Positions 35,698 through 47,527 are shown, counted from the first letter of the stretch. The stretch: 64,000 nucleotides of DNA from Deinococcus aestuarii (GCF_018863415.1 NZ_JAHKSN010000001.1:248001-312000), one strand, 5' to 3'. Program-made: numbers and translations. The notes: generated by a model not told the origin, from the letters alone.

Positions 35698-36414
35698 TCA
35701 GCCCGGGAGTCCAGTCCGGAGTTGCCGCGCCTCCTGCGCCCCGTTCGGCGCGTGAGCCTCGGCCCAGCGGGCGGCGGCCTCCACGTCGTACGCGGTGCGG
35801 CGGAAGGTGACGTTCCAGAAGCCCGCACGGCGTTCGAGCAGCACCCAGCGGGCCGCCGGGTCTCCGTGCCCCTGCCGTGACACAGAGCCTGCGTTGACGA
35901 AGGTCACTCCCCGGCGCGTAGCAACCTGTTCCTTGTGGGTATGACCGACGACCACCACCCGTGCGGCAGGCCAAGCGGCCACCCGCTCCAGCATCTCGAC
36001 GGGCAGGGCAGGGCGCACGGCGTCGCCCTCCTTGACCAGGAAAAGCGCGTCCCACGGGCTGCTCGGGGCGCCGTGCGCCAGCAGCACCTCCCCGTCCGCC
36101 ACGGTCGCGGTCACCGGCAGCGCGGCGAGTTCGGGCGGCACACCGCCCAGCTCGCGCTCCAGAAACTCGCGGCCCACCCTCGTCTCAGCGTCTAGCTCGG
36201 CAGGATCGGCCAGCAGAAACTCATCCGTATTCCCCCGCACGGTGGGAGGCGCCTCCCGCATCTGGAGGGCCCAGGCGCCCGCCGGGTCGGCCCCGCCCCA
36301 CACCGTGTCACCCAGGTTGCAGATCAGGTCGGGGGCAAGGCTGCGAAGGTCGGCCAGCACCGCCTCCAGCGCGAAACGGTTTCCGTGTACGTCACTCAGG
36401 ATCGCCACTCGCAT
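35698..36414 (-). CDS. Metallophosphoesterase
   Basis: Calcineurin-like phosphoesterase of 238 residues. Motifs in order: SDVHGNRFALEAVL (DxHG), NLGDTVWGG (GD), RGNTDEFLL (GNxD in place of GNHD), VLLAHGAPS and VVGHTHKEQ (GHTH). Small bacterial YfcE-type enzymes share this pattern. The start is the ATG at 36414; the open frame continues upstream to 37452 but that part is antisense to the LRV gene. A CAGGAT box lies 6 nt upstream of the ATG. Confidence 0.9.
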   Translation of the reverse strand: MRVAILSDVHGNRFALEAVLADLRSLAPDLICNLGDTVWGGADPAGAWALQMREAPPTVRGNTDEFLLADPAELDAETRVGREFLERELGGVPPELAALPVTATVADGEVLLAHGAPSSPWDALFLVKEGDAVRPALPVEMLERVAAWPAARVVVVGHTHKEQVATRRGVTFVNAGSVSRQGHGDPAARWVLLERRAGFWNVTFRRTAYDVEAAARWAEAHAPNGAQEARQLRTGLPG

Positions 36415-36459
36415 GACTCCATCCTGGCACTCATCGGGCCTTCTGCCATATTGGACCGC

Positions 36460-37863
<1,404 letters not shown>

Positions 37864-37879
37864 GAGGGACGCTGACGCT

Positions 37880-38075
37880 TGCCGCCCCCTCGCAGCCTCT
37901 GCAAGCAGCTCTGCGAGTCTCGCGGCGCGAGCTGTACCAGTCCCCCACCAGGGAGAGGGACAGGTCACGGGTGAGGGTGTGGCGGTGAGTTGGTCACACG
38001 CCCCCTCACCCCGGCCCTCTGCTCCGCAGCTCTCCGAGTCACCCACAAGGGGGGAGGGAGAAAAGAAGCTGAAGC
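37880..38075. repeat. Intergenic dispersed repeat block
   Basis: GCAGCTCTGCGAGTC (near 37904) and GCAGCTCTCCGAGTC (near 38026) are near-identical direct repeats. Between them, GGTCACGGGTGAGGGTGTGG (37964-37983) faces a partly complementary run with CGCCCCCTCACCCCGGCCCTC. The block resembles the CCCCTCACCCC-type palindromic intergenic repeats of many high-GC bacteria. No gene is seen from 37864 to 38363 apart from this; ORFs there have no supporting signals. Confidence 0.55.
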
Positions 38076-38363
38076 TGTTGCTCTTTCAAACCGTCAATCT
38101 GGACGCCCTATGAGGGCTCATGACTGAACACCCCAGGCCCACGGCCACGTCGGCTCGCGCAGCGAGACGGTGGGCGAGCCGATGGGACGCGACAAGATCA
38201 GACCTTGCGTTCAGAAGAATCCGTCCACCCGCGCCGTCCGTGTACCCTTGCCCAGCGCAGCGCCGCTCCCCCTGCCCCCCCTGGGGGTAGGGGGCTGGGG
38301 GGTGGGGGCCAACCGTCGCAAGTTACCCTGCCCCTCCCCCACCTTTCCGCCACACTGCCTCCC

Positions 38364-38825
38364 ATGACCGACATTCGCCTCCCCCTCGGCGGCCTCAAAT
38401 TCAGCGTCCGCGTCGCCATCCTGTGCGTGCGTGAAGACCGCCTGCTCGCCAACACGACGCCAGGGCTAGGCTTCTGGTTCCTCCCCGGCGGCGCCCTCTC
38501 CACGGGCGAGGACGTGCTGACCTGCGCCGCCCGCGAGTGGCGGGAGGAGACGGGCACACAGCCCGGACCGCTACGCCTCGTCGGCGTGCTGGAGAACTTC
38601 TTCGGCCCACCGGAAAAGCGCCAGCACGAGATCGGCTTCTACTTCCGCATGGAGGCGCCCGCCAGCCTCCCCGACGAGACGTTCACCGTGCTCGACAACG
38701 CCGACTACTTCTACGGCTGGCTGCCGCTGTCCGAGATCGCCTCCCGCCCCGTCTACCCCGTCGCCATCGCCGAATTCCTGAAAGCGGGGCCCGGAGAGGT
38801 CCGCCACCTCGTCGAGCGGAACTGA
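38364..38825 (+). CDS. Nudix hydrolase
   Basis: Hydrolase of 153 residues. The Nudix box is GGALSTGEDVLTCAAREWRE-ETGT near residues 35-57. FRMEAPASL and FYGWLPLSEI follow, with a C-terminal helix. The start at 38364 is chosen because CACACT lies 7 nt upstream and the longer frame is Pro-rich shadow. It converges on uvrD with only 3 nt between the stops. Substrate unknown. Confidence 0.88.
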   Translation: MTDIRLPLGGLKFSVRVAILCVREDRLLANTTPGLGFWFLPGGALSTGEDVLTCAAREWREETGTQPGPLRLVGVLENFFGPPEKRQHEIGFYFRMEAPASLPDETFTVLDNADYFYGWLPLSEIASRPVYPVAIAEFLKAGPGEVRHLVERN

Positions 38826-38828
38826 GCC

Positions 38829-41800
38829 TCAGACCTTGGTGAGGTTGGCGAATTTCACGAGCAGCTTTTTCGCGCCCGCCGTGGGGAAGTGGACGGTGAC
38901 CTCCTGCCGGTCGCCCACGCCCGCCACCGCGAGCACCTGCCCCTCGCCGAACTTGGGGTGCCGGACCTTCTCGCCGCCCCGGTACGCCATCTCCGAGGTG
39001 AGCGGGCTGGTGTTCTTGACGGCGCTGGGGGCAGGCTGGCTCGGCGCGGACGGGCGGAAGTCCTTCCACGTCTTCTGCCGGTACTCGATGACCTGCCCGT
39101 AGGGGTCCACCGGGTCGAAGCCCCCCTCGATCTCCTCCAGGAAGCGGCTGTCCTCCGTGGAATTCGTCTTGCCGAACTGCATCCGGTTTTGCGCGGCGGT
39201 CAGGAAGAGGCGGTCCATCGCCCGGGTGATGCCGACGTAGAAGAGCCTGCGCTCCTCCTCGATGCCGCCGACCTCCAGCAGCGAGTTCTTGCTGGGCAGC
39301 AGGCCCTCCTCCGCCCCCACGATGAACACCACCGGGAACTCCAGCCCCTTGGCGTTGTGCAGGGTCATCAGGGTCACGGCGTCTTCCGGCACGCCCTTGT
39401 TTTCCTGCCGCGCCCGCATGTCGTCCACGCTGGAGAGCAGGGCCGCGTCGTCAAGGAAGTCCCCGATGGTGCCCTCGTTCGTCTGCGACCACTCCTCGGC
39501 GGCGTTGACGAGTTCCTCCAGGTTCTCCATCCGCACCTGGCCCTCCTGCCCCTCCTGACGCAGCAGGTCGAGATAACCGCTCGTCTCGATCACGAAACGC
39601 AGGAACGGCGCGGGCAGGTAATTGTCGGCGGCCTCGCTCATCCCGTGCATGAGTTCGGCGAACTCGACCGCCTTCTGAGCCCCGCGTTCCAGGACGTTGC
39701 GCTCGACGGCATTCGCGCAGGCGGTCAGGACCGAGGTGCCGTTCACCCGCGCCCACTCCATCAGGCGCTCCAAAGCCGTGTCCCCGATCCCGCGCCGGGG
39801 CCGCCCGATGATGCGGCGCAGCGCCACGTCGTCGTCCGGGTTGATGGCGAGGCGGGCGTAGGCCAGGATGTCGCGGATTTCCCGGCGGTCGTAGAAGCCC
39901 ACGCCGCCCACGATCTTCGCGGGAATCTGCACCCGCCGCAGCGACTCCTCCATCACGCGCGACTGGGCGTTCGTGCGGTACAGAATCGCCATGTCCTTGA
40001 AGGAAACGCCCTGGGCGTGCAGGCGCGTGATCCACTCCGACACGAAGTCCCCCTCCGCCCGGTGGTCCGTCGCCCGGTGGAACATGACGGGGTGCCCGTC
40101 CTCCTTGACGGCGCGCAGGGTTTTGTCCAGCCGCTCGGAGTTGTTCTCGATCAGCTTGTTGGCGATACCCAGCACGCGCGCACTCGAACGGTAGTTGTGT
40201 TCGAGCATGTAGACCCTGGCGTCGGGGTAATCTTTCTGGAAGTCGAGGATGTTTTGAATGTCGGCGCCGCGGAACTTGTAGATGCTGTTGTGGACGAGAA
40301 TCCCGTTGGCCAGATAGGTATGTGTAGGTGAGACGGTCAGGTCGTACACAGGTCCGTCGTAGGACTCCTGGCCGACGCTCTCCACAGTTTCCTCGCGCAG
40401 GTGTCCGGCGTCCTGCACCAGCACCTTCATCCCGGGGTGCAGGTGCGAGAGGGGCAGGAAGGCGTACATGTGCCCGTCCACCAGCGCCTTGCGTTGCAGT
40501 TCCAATCCGCCGTCACGCGCCACCTGCTGCGCATACTCCAGCGCCCCCTCGTAATCCTTGCGGCTGACCTCCAGCCGGTAGCCGCCGCGCCCGTTCGTGC
40601 GGACAGGGTGCCCCGCCTGCGTCAGGCGTTCGGCCACGTCCGCGCGGTTGCTGCTCCACTGGACGCGGTGGTAGCCGACCAGGCCGCTCCGATGATCGGA
40701 GTACATGATCAGGTTCACGCTCTGGCGCCGCATCCCGTTTTGCGGCCTGTGGTGGGGGAAGTCAGGGTGCAGGTGCAGGTCGGCCATCAGGCGCCGCGCA
40801 GCGCTCACGGTGTCCAGTTCCGAGAACAGCCGGGCGAGGTGCGTCTCACTCAGCGCGAGGTTCCGCCCGACCCCGTGGAAGAGGGCGGTAGGCAGGCCAT
40901 AGCGGGCGGCATACAGCGCCTCCCAGTACGCGGCGTCGGCGCGCGACTCGCAGACGCGCAGCACCCACACCTTGTCGCCGTTCTCCTGGTTGAGCCGTAC
41001 CCGGTAACCGTAGTCGGTCTTGCCCTCGCTGTTCTGCCGCGCACCCACGGTGAGGCCGACACGGTAACCCCGGTCCTCGCGGTACATCAGGTACACGTAC
41101 CACTGGCCCACCATCGGCTCGTGCCGCGCCAGGACGACATGGTGTGCTGTGCCGCGCAGGGTGCGCCCCCCCGCCGCGACCGTCCACAGCGGCCCGGTCG
41201 AGTGCCCGCGCTTGACGTGGGTGACGCGGGCAGGGACGAGGCTCTCTCCCCCACCCGTGCCACACACGAGGTCTCCCTCCACGATCTCCTCAATGGGCCG
41301 CTCGCCGTTCGGCGTGCAGACGAGCGTGCCGGGCGGGAGGCATTGATCGGGGTCTCCCACGACCAACAAATTCCGATCTCGACTCGCAAGCAGCCGCGTC
41401 AATTCATATTGCGCCTTGTTCGTGTCCTGGTACTCGTCCACGTGGATGAAGCGGGCGCGGTCCTGCACCCGGTCGAGGACGCCGGGCACCTCCTTGAACA
41501 ACCGGACGGTTTCTGTGATCAGGTCGCCGAAGTCGATGGCGTTCTGGCCCTTCTTGCGTGACTCGTAGCGGCGGTAGACCTCGGCGGCGGACTCGCGGGG
41601 CACGCCGCTGATGTAGAGTTCGTGGCTGCGGGCGAGGTCCTCGGGCGTGAGCAGGTTGCTCTTGGCGCGGTCGAGGATGCCGCGCAGCACCCGGGGATTG
41701 GTGTCCGGGCCGATGCCGGGGACGCTGCCCATGACCTCCTTGAGGATGTCCATCTGGTCGTCGTCGTCGTAGATGACGAAGCCGCGCTTCAATCCGATGT

Positions 41801-42125
41801 GCTCGCCGTACGCCCGCAGAATCCGCACGCCCGCCGAGTGGAAGGTGCTCATCCACAATCGGTCGGCCCCCTGGACGAGGTGTTGCGCCCGCTCACGCAT
41901 CTCGGCGGCGGCCTTGTTGGTAAAGGTCACGGCCAGGATTTCGCCGGGGTCCACCCCGTAGTGCAGGGTCAGGTGCGCGATGCGGTAGACGAGCGTGCGG
42001 GTCTTGCCGCTGCCCGCCCCGGCGATCACGAGCGCGGGCCCCCGGAAGTGGTGGGCGGCCTGCGCCTGATTGGGATTGAGCTGGGACAGCAGGGGGGAAT
42101 CGGGCAGGTCCGGCGCGGTGGTCAC
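38829..42125 (-). CDS. uvrD: DNA helicase UvrD/PcrA type, intein-containing precursor
   Basis: Superfamily 1A 3'-5' DNA helicase; precursor 1098 residues, spliced form 746. Walker A is GAGSGKT (36-42), motif II is HVDEYQDTNK near 230, motif III GDPDQ|SIYKFRGAD is split by the intein after Gln261, motif IV is LEHNYRSS, motif V TLHNAKGLEFPVVF and motif VI EERRLFYVGITRA. The C-terminus has the PcrA/UvrD tail GGEKVRHPKFGEGQVL. It starts with GTG, with TACAAT 6 nt upstream, and an RDRM overlapping the -35 region. It is expected to act in nucleotide excision repair and in synthesis-dependent strand annealing after radiation, induced by damage. Confidence 0.97.
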   Translation of the reverse strand: MTTAPDLPDSPLLSQLNPNQAQAAHHFRGPALVIAGAGSGKTRTLVYRIAHLTLHYGVDPGEILAVTFTNKAAAEMRERAQHLVQGADRLWMSTFHSAGVRILRAYGEHIGLKRGFVIYDDDDQMDILKEVMGSVPGIGPDTNPRVLRGILDRAKSNLLTPEDLARSHELYISGVPRESAAEVYRRYESRKKGQNAIDFGDLITETVRLFKEVPGVLDRVQDRARFIHVDEYQDTNKAQYELTRLLASRDRNLLVVGDPDQCLPPGTLVCTPNGERPIEEIVEGDLVCGTGGGESLVPARVTHVKRGHSTGPLWTVAAGGRTLRGTAHHVVLARHEPMVGQWYVYLMYREDRGYRVGLTVGARQNSEGKTDYGYRVRLNQENGDKVWVLRVCESRADAAYWEALYAARYGLPTALFHGVGRNLALSETHLARLFSELDTVSAARRLMADLHLHPDFPHHRPQNGMRRQSVNLIMYSDHRSGLVGYHRVQWSSNRADVAERLTQAGHPVRTNGRGGYRLEVSRKDYEGALEYAQQVARDGGLELQRKALVDGHMYAFLPLSHLHPGMKVLVQDAGHLREETVESVGQESYDGPVYDLTVSPTHTYLANGILVHNSIYKFRGADIQNILDFQKDYPDARVYMLEHNYRSSARVLGIANKLIENNSERLDKTLRAVKEDGHPVMFHRATDHRAEGDFVSEWITRLHAQGVSFKDMAILYRTNAQSRVMEESLRRVQIPAKIVGGVGFYDRREIRDILAYARLAINPDDDVALRRIIGRPRRGIGDTALERLMEWARVNGTSVLTACANAVERNVLERGAQKAVEFAELMHGMSEAADNYLPAPFLRFVIETSGYLDLLRQEGQEGQVRMENLEELVNAAEEWSQTNEGTIGDFLDDAALLSSVDDMRARQENKGVPEDAVTLMTLHNAKGLEFPVVFIVGAEEGLLPSKNSLLEVGGIEEERRLFYVGITRAMDRLFLTAAQNRMQFGKTNSTEDSRFLEEIEGGFDPVDPYGQVIEYRQKTWKDFRPSAPSQPAPSAVKNTSPLTSEMAYRGGEKVRHPKFGEGQVLAVAGVGDRQEVTVHFPTAGAKKLLVKFANLTKV
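40287..41342 (-). other. Intein in UvrD, 352 residues
   Basis: In-frame protein intron covering residues 262-613. It begins CLPPGTLVCTPNGERPIEEI (block A, Cys1) and ends with the block F/G pair VYDLTVSPTHTYLANGILV-HN followed by Ser+1. Block B (GRTLRGTAHHVVLAR) has the TxxH histidine. The middle (about intein residues 78-200) has no LAGLIDADG motif; it reads WYVYLMYREDRGYRVGLT ... WVLRVCESRADAAYWEALY, which resembles the GIY-YIG nuclease fold. Insertion is inside helicase motif III, a conserved site favoured by inteins. All splice residues are intact, so splicing should work. Confidence 0.93.
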
Positions 42126-42147
42126 CGAAGGATTGTAGCAGGGTGGG

Positions 42148-42164
42148 TTATGTCAGGGACGTAA
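42148..42164. promoter_or_regulatory. RDRM operator upstream of uvrD
   Basis: TTATGTCAGGGACGTAA, 17 bp, matching the RDRM consensus TTATGTCATTGACATAA at 14 positions. It lies 23-39 nt upstream of the uvrD GTG and covers the expected -35 region of a promoter whose -10 is TACAAT (minus strand, 42132-42137). DdrO repression with release after DNA damage is expected; uvrD is a known regulon member. Confidence 0.9.
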
Positions 42165-42549
42165 TGGCGGCTCGCGCCTGCTCGTGGCGCGGAGGGACAC
42201 CCGGCAGTTGCCTCGTCGAGGTCGGCCGGTACAGCCGTGGCCCGCACGGCCTCCAGCCCCTCTGCGCGGGGAGCAGCCCGGGGTTGCCCACCCGGTGCGG
42301 CGCCAGATTCCCGGCGGGGTGGACGAGGCCGGGCCTCACAGCCCACAACGAGGCGTCGTCCGGGGACCGTTTCAATTCCTCGCCGAGCCTTGCAGGGTCG
42401 CGCCGGTAGCGGTGAGTCGTTCAGGCCCTCAGTTCAGGCCCTCACCCTGTGGGATTCAGGTCACGGGGGCAACCCTGGCGCTCGCGCTTGACCCTGTTCC
42501 CCACCCGGTGCCGCCCCGCGTCTTTCCCAACCCTGCTAGCCTCAAGCCC
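42165..42549. other. Intergenic stretch without recognisable gene
   Basis: About 385 nt between divergent uvrD and the CDF gene. The only features I see are a tandem duplication of GTTCAGGCCCTCA (around 42418-42443) and GC-rich short palindromes. Open frames here have no start signals or family features. Confidence 0.5.
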
Positions 42550-43437
42550 ATGAACCGCACGACGCGAATCGCGCTGGGGAGCGTGGTGGTGGCCGCCGTC
42601 GTGCTGGGCCTCAAATTCGTGGCGTACGGGCTGACGGGCAGTGTGGCGCTGTACTCCGACGCATTGGAGAGCATCATCAACGTGGCCGCCGCCGTCGCCG
42701 CCCTGGTGGCGCTGCGGGTGGCCTCACGGCCCGCCGACGCGAACCATCCCTACGGGCACACCAAGGCCGAATACTTCAGCGCGGTCGCAGAAGGCGTCCT
42801 GATCGTCCTCGCCGCCGTCGCCATCCTAACGGAGGCCGTGCCCGCGCTCCTGAACCCCCGTTCGGTGGACGCTCCCTACCCCGGGCTGCTCGTCAACTTC
42901 GGGGCGAGTGTCCTGAACGGGCTGTGGGCCTCGGTGCTGCTGCGCGAGGGCCGCCGTCACCGCTCGCCTGCCCTCCTCGCCGACGGGCGGCACGTCCTGA
43001 GCGACGTGGTGACGAGCGTGGGGGTGCTCGTGGGCGTGGTGCTGGCGGGGGTCACGGGGTGGGCCGTCCTCGACCCGCTGCTCGCCGTGCTCGTGGCGCT
43101 CAACGTGCTGTGGAGCGGCTGGGGCCTGATGCGCGAGAGCGTGGGCGGGCTGATGGACGCCGGGGCCGATCCCGCCACGACCCATCGTCTGCGCCAGCTG
43201 ATGAGCGAGCACGCCGAGGGGGCTTTGGAAATCCACGACGTGCGCACCCGGCACGCGGGCCGCGTCACCTTCGTGGAGTTCCACCTCGTCGTGCCCGGCC
43301 AGATGACGGTCGAGGAGGCCCACCATATCTGCGACCGGCTGGAGGACGCGATCCGGGCCGAACTCGAAGGCGCCAGCGTGACCATTCACGTCGAGCCGCA
43401 GGAAAAGGCCAAGCACCACGGCGTCCTCGTGTTGTAG
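42550..43437 (+). CDS. Cation diffusion facilitator (FieF-like) transporter
   Basis: Membrane antiporter of 295 residues exporting divalent metals (Zn, Fe, Co, Cd or Mn) in exchange for protons. Six helices; the metal site uses YSDALES in helix 2 and ADGRHVLSDVVTS (HxxxD) in helix 5, and HPYGHTKAEYF is the conserved loop. The cytoplasmic C-terminal domain (from about 205) has HDVRTRHAGRVTFVEFHLVV and ends in His-rich KAKHHG. TAGCCT lies 7 nt before the ATG. An HxxxD/YxxxD pairing cannot fix the metal by eye. Confidence 0.93.
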   Translation: MNRTTRIALGSVVVAAVVLGLKFVAYGLTGSVALYSDALESIINVAAAVAALVALRVASRPADANHPYGHTKAEYFSAVAEGVLIVLAAVAILTEAVPALLNPRSVDAPYPGLLVNFGASVLNGLWASVLLREGRRHRSPALLADGRHVLSDVVTSVGVLVGVVLAGVTGWAVLDPLLAVLVALNVLWSGWGLMRESVGGLMDAGADPATTHRLRQLMSEHAEGALEIHDVRTRHAGRVTFVEFHLVVPGQMTVEEAHHICDRLEDAIRAELEGASVTIHVEPQEKAKHHGVLVL

Positions 43438-43448
43438 TCGGGCACAGC

Positions 43449-43477
43449 AAAAGGGCCGGAGCGTCAAGGCCCGGCCC
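43449..43477 (-). terminator. Terminator for DUF1540 gene
   Basis: GGGCCGG / CCGGCCC stem with an 11-nt loop and, on the minus strand, TTTT directly after it. It sits between convergent genes and lacks a T run on the plus side. Confidence 0.75.
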
Positions 43478-43498
43478 GTCGTCCCTTCCTGAACAGGC

Positions 43499-43705
43499 TC
43501 AGCGGGCGCCCTCGCCCATCGTCTGGGTATCGCCCATCTGGTCTTCGGGGCTGAAGGTCATGCACTGGGCCATCTGGCCGTTAAAGGCCACCTCGATCTG
43601 CCCCGCCATGCACTGCTCGTTCTCGTTGTAACGGCAGTTCGTCGCCCCGCAGCGGCTCACGACGCTCATCTGCTCCCCGCCCTGCATCCCTTGCCTGTCG
43701 TTCAT
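43499..43705 (-). CDS. DUF1540 small cysteine protein
   Basis: Protein of 68 residues with four cysteines (19, 24, 32, 48) in RCGATNCRYNENEQCMAGQIEV and AQCMTF, the pattern of DUF1540, a small metal-binding family. AGGAGG 7 nt before the ATG at 43705 fixes the start. Role unknown; such proteins often bind zinc or iron. Upstream, 43706-43907 holds no gene I can support. Confidence 0.85.
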   Translation of the reverse strand: MNDRQGMQGGEQMSVVSRCGATNCRYNENEQCMAGQIEVAFNGQMAQCMTFSPEDQMGDTQTMGEGAR

Positions 43706-43907
43706 AGCCTTGCCTCCTGCCCGCAGAGTGCGCCGCCCGGGAGAGGGCGAAGGTAACCCAGCCCGCAAAATAAGGGTTGGCTCACAATTCCGACTGTTCC
43801 AGGCTGGATTGTCCTGCTTCGGGTCGAAAAGCCGCGCCCGGGGGGTCTTTCCCGGCCCGACAGCGCGGGAGCCGGCCGTCCGGGGATGAGGAGAGGTGAA
43901 GGCGGCG

Positions 43908-44438
43908 TCAGTTGAGCAGCGTGCCCCGGATGGCCTGGGCGCAGGCGACCCGGTGGGCGACGGCCTGGGCGTCCAGCGCGCCGTGCTCGCGCAGCCCCGC
44001 CGCGACGACCTCGACCTCGGCCCAGGAGCGGCGCAGCAGGGCGCGGGCGCGGGCTTCGAGCACGCGGACCTGGGCGTCCAGCACCTCCAGCTCCTCGGGG
44101 TCCCGCAGGGCGGCGGCGAGCAGGGCGCGGGCGTCCCGTTCGGTGGGGCCCCCCTCCCCGGCGCTCAGCCCCAGCAGGCGGGTCATCGCCTCCCGCGCCA
44201 GGGCCACGAGCGCCACTTCCTCGCGCAGGCCGCGGTTCAGGACGAGCGCCTGGGGGTCGGGGGCGAGCGCGTACGTTACGCCGCCCCCTGCCTTCAGCGA
44301 CACGCCCGACATCCGCAGGGGCGCGCGGGGATGCAGGTGCGCCAGCACCGCCTCCGCCGCCAGCAGCAGCGAGGCGGTGCGGGAGTCGCCGAAAGCCTGG
44401 GCGGGGGTCTGAAGGGCAGCCGTGGAGGGTCTGGTCAT
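43908..44438 (-). CDS. Uncharacterised helical protein
   Basis: Protein of 176 residues, strongly Ala/Leu/Arg/Glu-rich and predicted mostly helical, with possible coiled coil around EELEVLDAQVRVLEARARALLRRSW. No family is recognised. A 19-bp palindrome lies 4 nt upstream of the ATG at 44438 and may control it. An in-frame start at 44486 would place the palindrome inside the gene, so the start remains uncertain. Confidence 0.6.
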   Translation of the reverse strand: MTRPSTAALQTPAQAFGDSRTASLLLAAEAVLAHLHPRAPLRMSGVSLKAGGGVTYALAPDPQALVLNRGLREEVALVALAREAMTRLLGLSAGEGGPTERDARALLAAALRDPEELEVLDAQVRVLEARARALLRRSWAEVEVVAAGLREHGALDAQAVAHRVACAQAIRGTLLN

Positions 44439-44441
44439 AAT

Positions 44442-44460
44442 CCTGAGTCCTGTACTCAGG
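44442..44460. promoter_or_regulatory. Palindrome before the 43908-44438 gene
   Basis: CCTGAGT-CCTGT-ACTCAGG: perfect 7-bp arms around a 5-nt centre, immediately upstream of the leftward ATG. It has the size and position of a repressor site that would block initiation. Confidence 0.5.
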
Positions 44461-44544
44461 TTAAGGCTTGGTGGAGGATGTGCCAAGGACAGAAGCCAGA
44501 CAAGGTGTGACCGCCTGGGGAACAGGGGCCGTCCTCATGCGGTC

Positions 44545-45525
44545 CTAGACCTCCAGATCGCCCTGGGCCTTGCGGAACTTGTCTTCCAGAAAGCGCCCGT
44601 GGGTCAGCAGTTCCTTGCCGCCCGAGCGCAGGGCCGTGCCGAGGAGGTCCTGCACGCCGCCGAGCAGGAGGTCGAGCTGTTCGCGCAACAGGTCGCGGCC
44701 CGTCTTGCCGTCCTCGAGGGGCTCGACGTTCGCCAGGGTGGGCGGCAGCTTGAGGTAGGCCTGCACGGCGGTGGGCGCGTACTCGTCGCGGATGGCGCGG
44801 GCGAGGTAGGCCGCCTCGCTTCCCCCCTGACCTGCCGTTTCCAGGTGGGTCAGGGCTTCCCCCGTCCGCAGGTCGAGGGCGGCGAGTTGCGCGCGGGCCT
44901 CACCCGGCAGGCGCTCGTCGTGGACGTAGGCGGCGAGGGAGGGGGCGGGGTCCGGAACCGGGGGCGGGGGAGCGGTGGGCGTGACCTCCTCGCGCCCTTC
45001 CTGCTCCCGCCGGGCCCGCTTCGCCTGCCGCCGGGCCGCGCGTCGTTCGGCGCGCGCCTCGGCGTGCCCGCTCCAGTGACCCGGGAAATATCCCATCGGC
45101 ACTCCGCCCGCCTGCTCGGGCAGGGCCGCCGGAGACGCGGCAGAGTCCAGCCGGGCCGTCTCCGTCGCCCGGAGGGTGGGCAGGGCCGTGAAGAACCAGA
45201 TCATCCCCATGACCGACAGCGGAAACGCGAGCCACCCGGCCCCCAGCGCCATGAAGAACACGCCGGCGACCAGCCCTGCCAGCAAGCCCGGCCAGCGTCT
45301 GCGCCACCTGGGACTGTGCCAGTCGCCAAAGGCGCGCGAGCCGAAAAAGCCCAGCAGCATCCCCGCCGCCGGGTGGACCACCCACTCCGCCCCCAGCACC
45401 GCCAGCAGCACGATCCACCCTGCCGCCAGCGCCACGGGCTGCCAGAAGCGGCCCCGGCCCGAGAAGATCACCGACGCCCAGAACGCGAGCGCCAGCCCCG
45501 CCAGCGGGTGAACCACCCAGTCCAT
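44545..45525 (-). CDS. Membrane protein with XpaC-like C-terminal domain
   Basis: Protein of 326 residues. The first 110 residues contain four hydrophobic helices (WVVHPLAGLALAFWASVIF and three more). A basic Arg/Ala linker (about 150-175) precedes a helical domain with AIRDEYAPTAVQAYLKLPPT and DGKTGRDLLREQLDLLLGGVQDLL, which matches the XpaC/5-bromo-4-chloroindolyl phosphate hydrolysis protein family. That family is linked to tellurite-resistance TelA-type proteins, but its function is unclear. GGGAGGG 5 nt before ATG supports the start at 45525. Confidence 0.75.
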   Translation of the reverse strand: MDWVVHPLAGLALAFWASVIFSGRGRFWQPVALAAGWIVLLAVLGAEWVVHPAAGMLLGFFGSRAFGDWHSPRWRRRWPGLLAGLVAGVFFMALGAGWLAFPLSVMGMIWFFTALPTLRATETARLDSAASPAALPEQAGGVPMGYFPGHWSGHAEARAERRAARRQAKRARREQEGREEVTPTAPPPPVPDPAPSLAAYVHDERLPGEARAQLAALDLRTGEALTHLETAGQGGSEAAYLARAIRDEYAPTAVQAYLKLPPTLANVEPLEDGKTGRDLLREQLDLLLGGVQDLLGTALRSGGKELLTHGRFLEDKFRKAQGDLEV

Positions 45526-45671
45526 CAGCGCCCTCCCTTCCCTGGCCGTGCCGCCGTGAAGTCGAACATGCCCCACCTTACGCCTCCGGGCGGGCAGAAG
45601 TTTCCTCCAAAAGGTGGAGGGGCCGCGGGCACCCGGCCCCGGCCCCTCCCTTTCCCCCAACTCCCCACGCC

Positions 45672-47453
<1,782 letters not shown>

Positions 47454-47458
47454 TTGTT

Positions 47459-47518
47459 CTCAGCTCCCTGGTCTCGGAGCTGGCAGCTATCAGCACTCAG
47501 CGTTCAGCCATCAGCCCG
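47459..47518. repeat. TCAGC-word repeat array
   Basis: A 60-nt stretch in which CAGC recurs about every 8 nt (CTCAGC, GGCAGC, ATCAGC, CTCAGC, TTCAGC, ATCAGC). It lies between typA and the terminator of the convergent-oriented upstream gene. The same words occur at 50346-50372 and, inverted, at 50425-50456. Confidence 0.6.
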
Positions 47519-47527
47519 TCTTGCCAT

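Noticed and set aside
40401..41561. 386-codon frame opposite the intein
   Set aside because: Shadow of the intein and helicase coding strand; no motifs of its own.
42184..42549. Upstream extension of the CDF transporter frame
   Set aside because: Arg/Pro/Gly-rich shadow composition and no start signal; ATG 42550 has TAGCCT at the right distance and opens the first helix.
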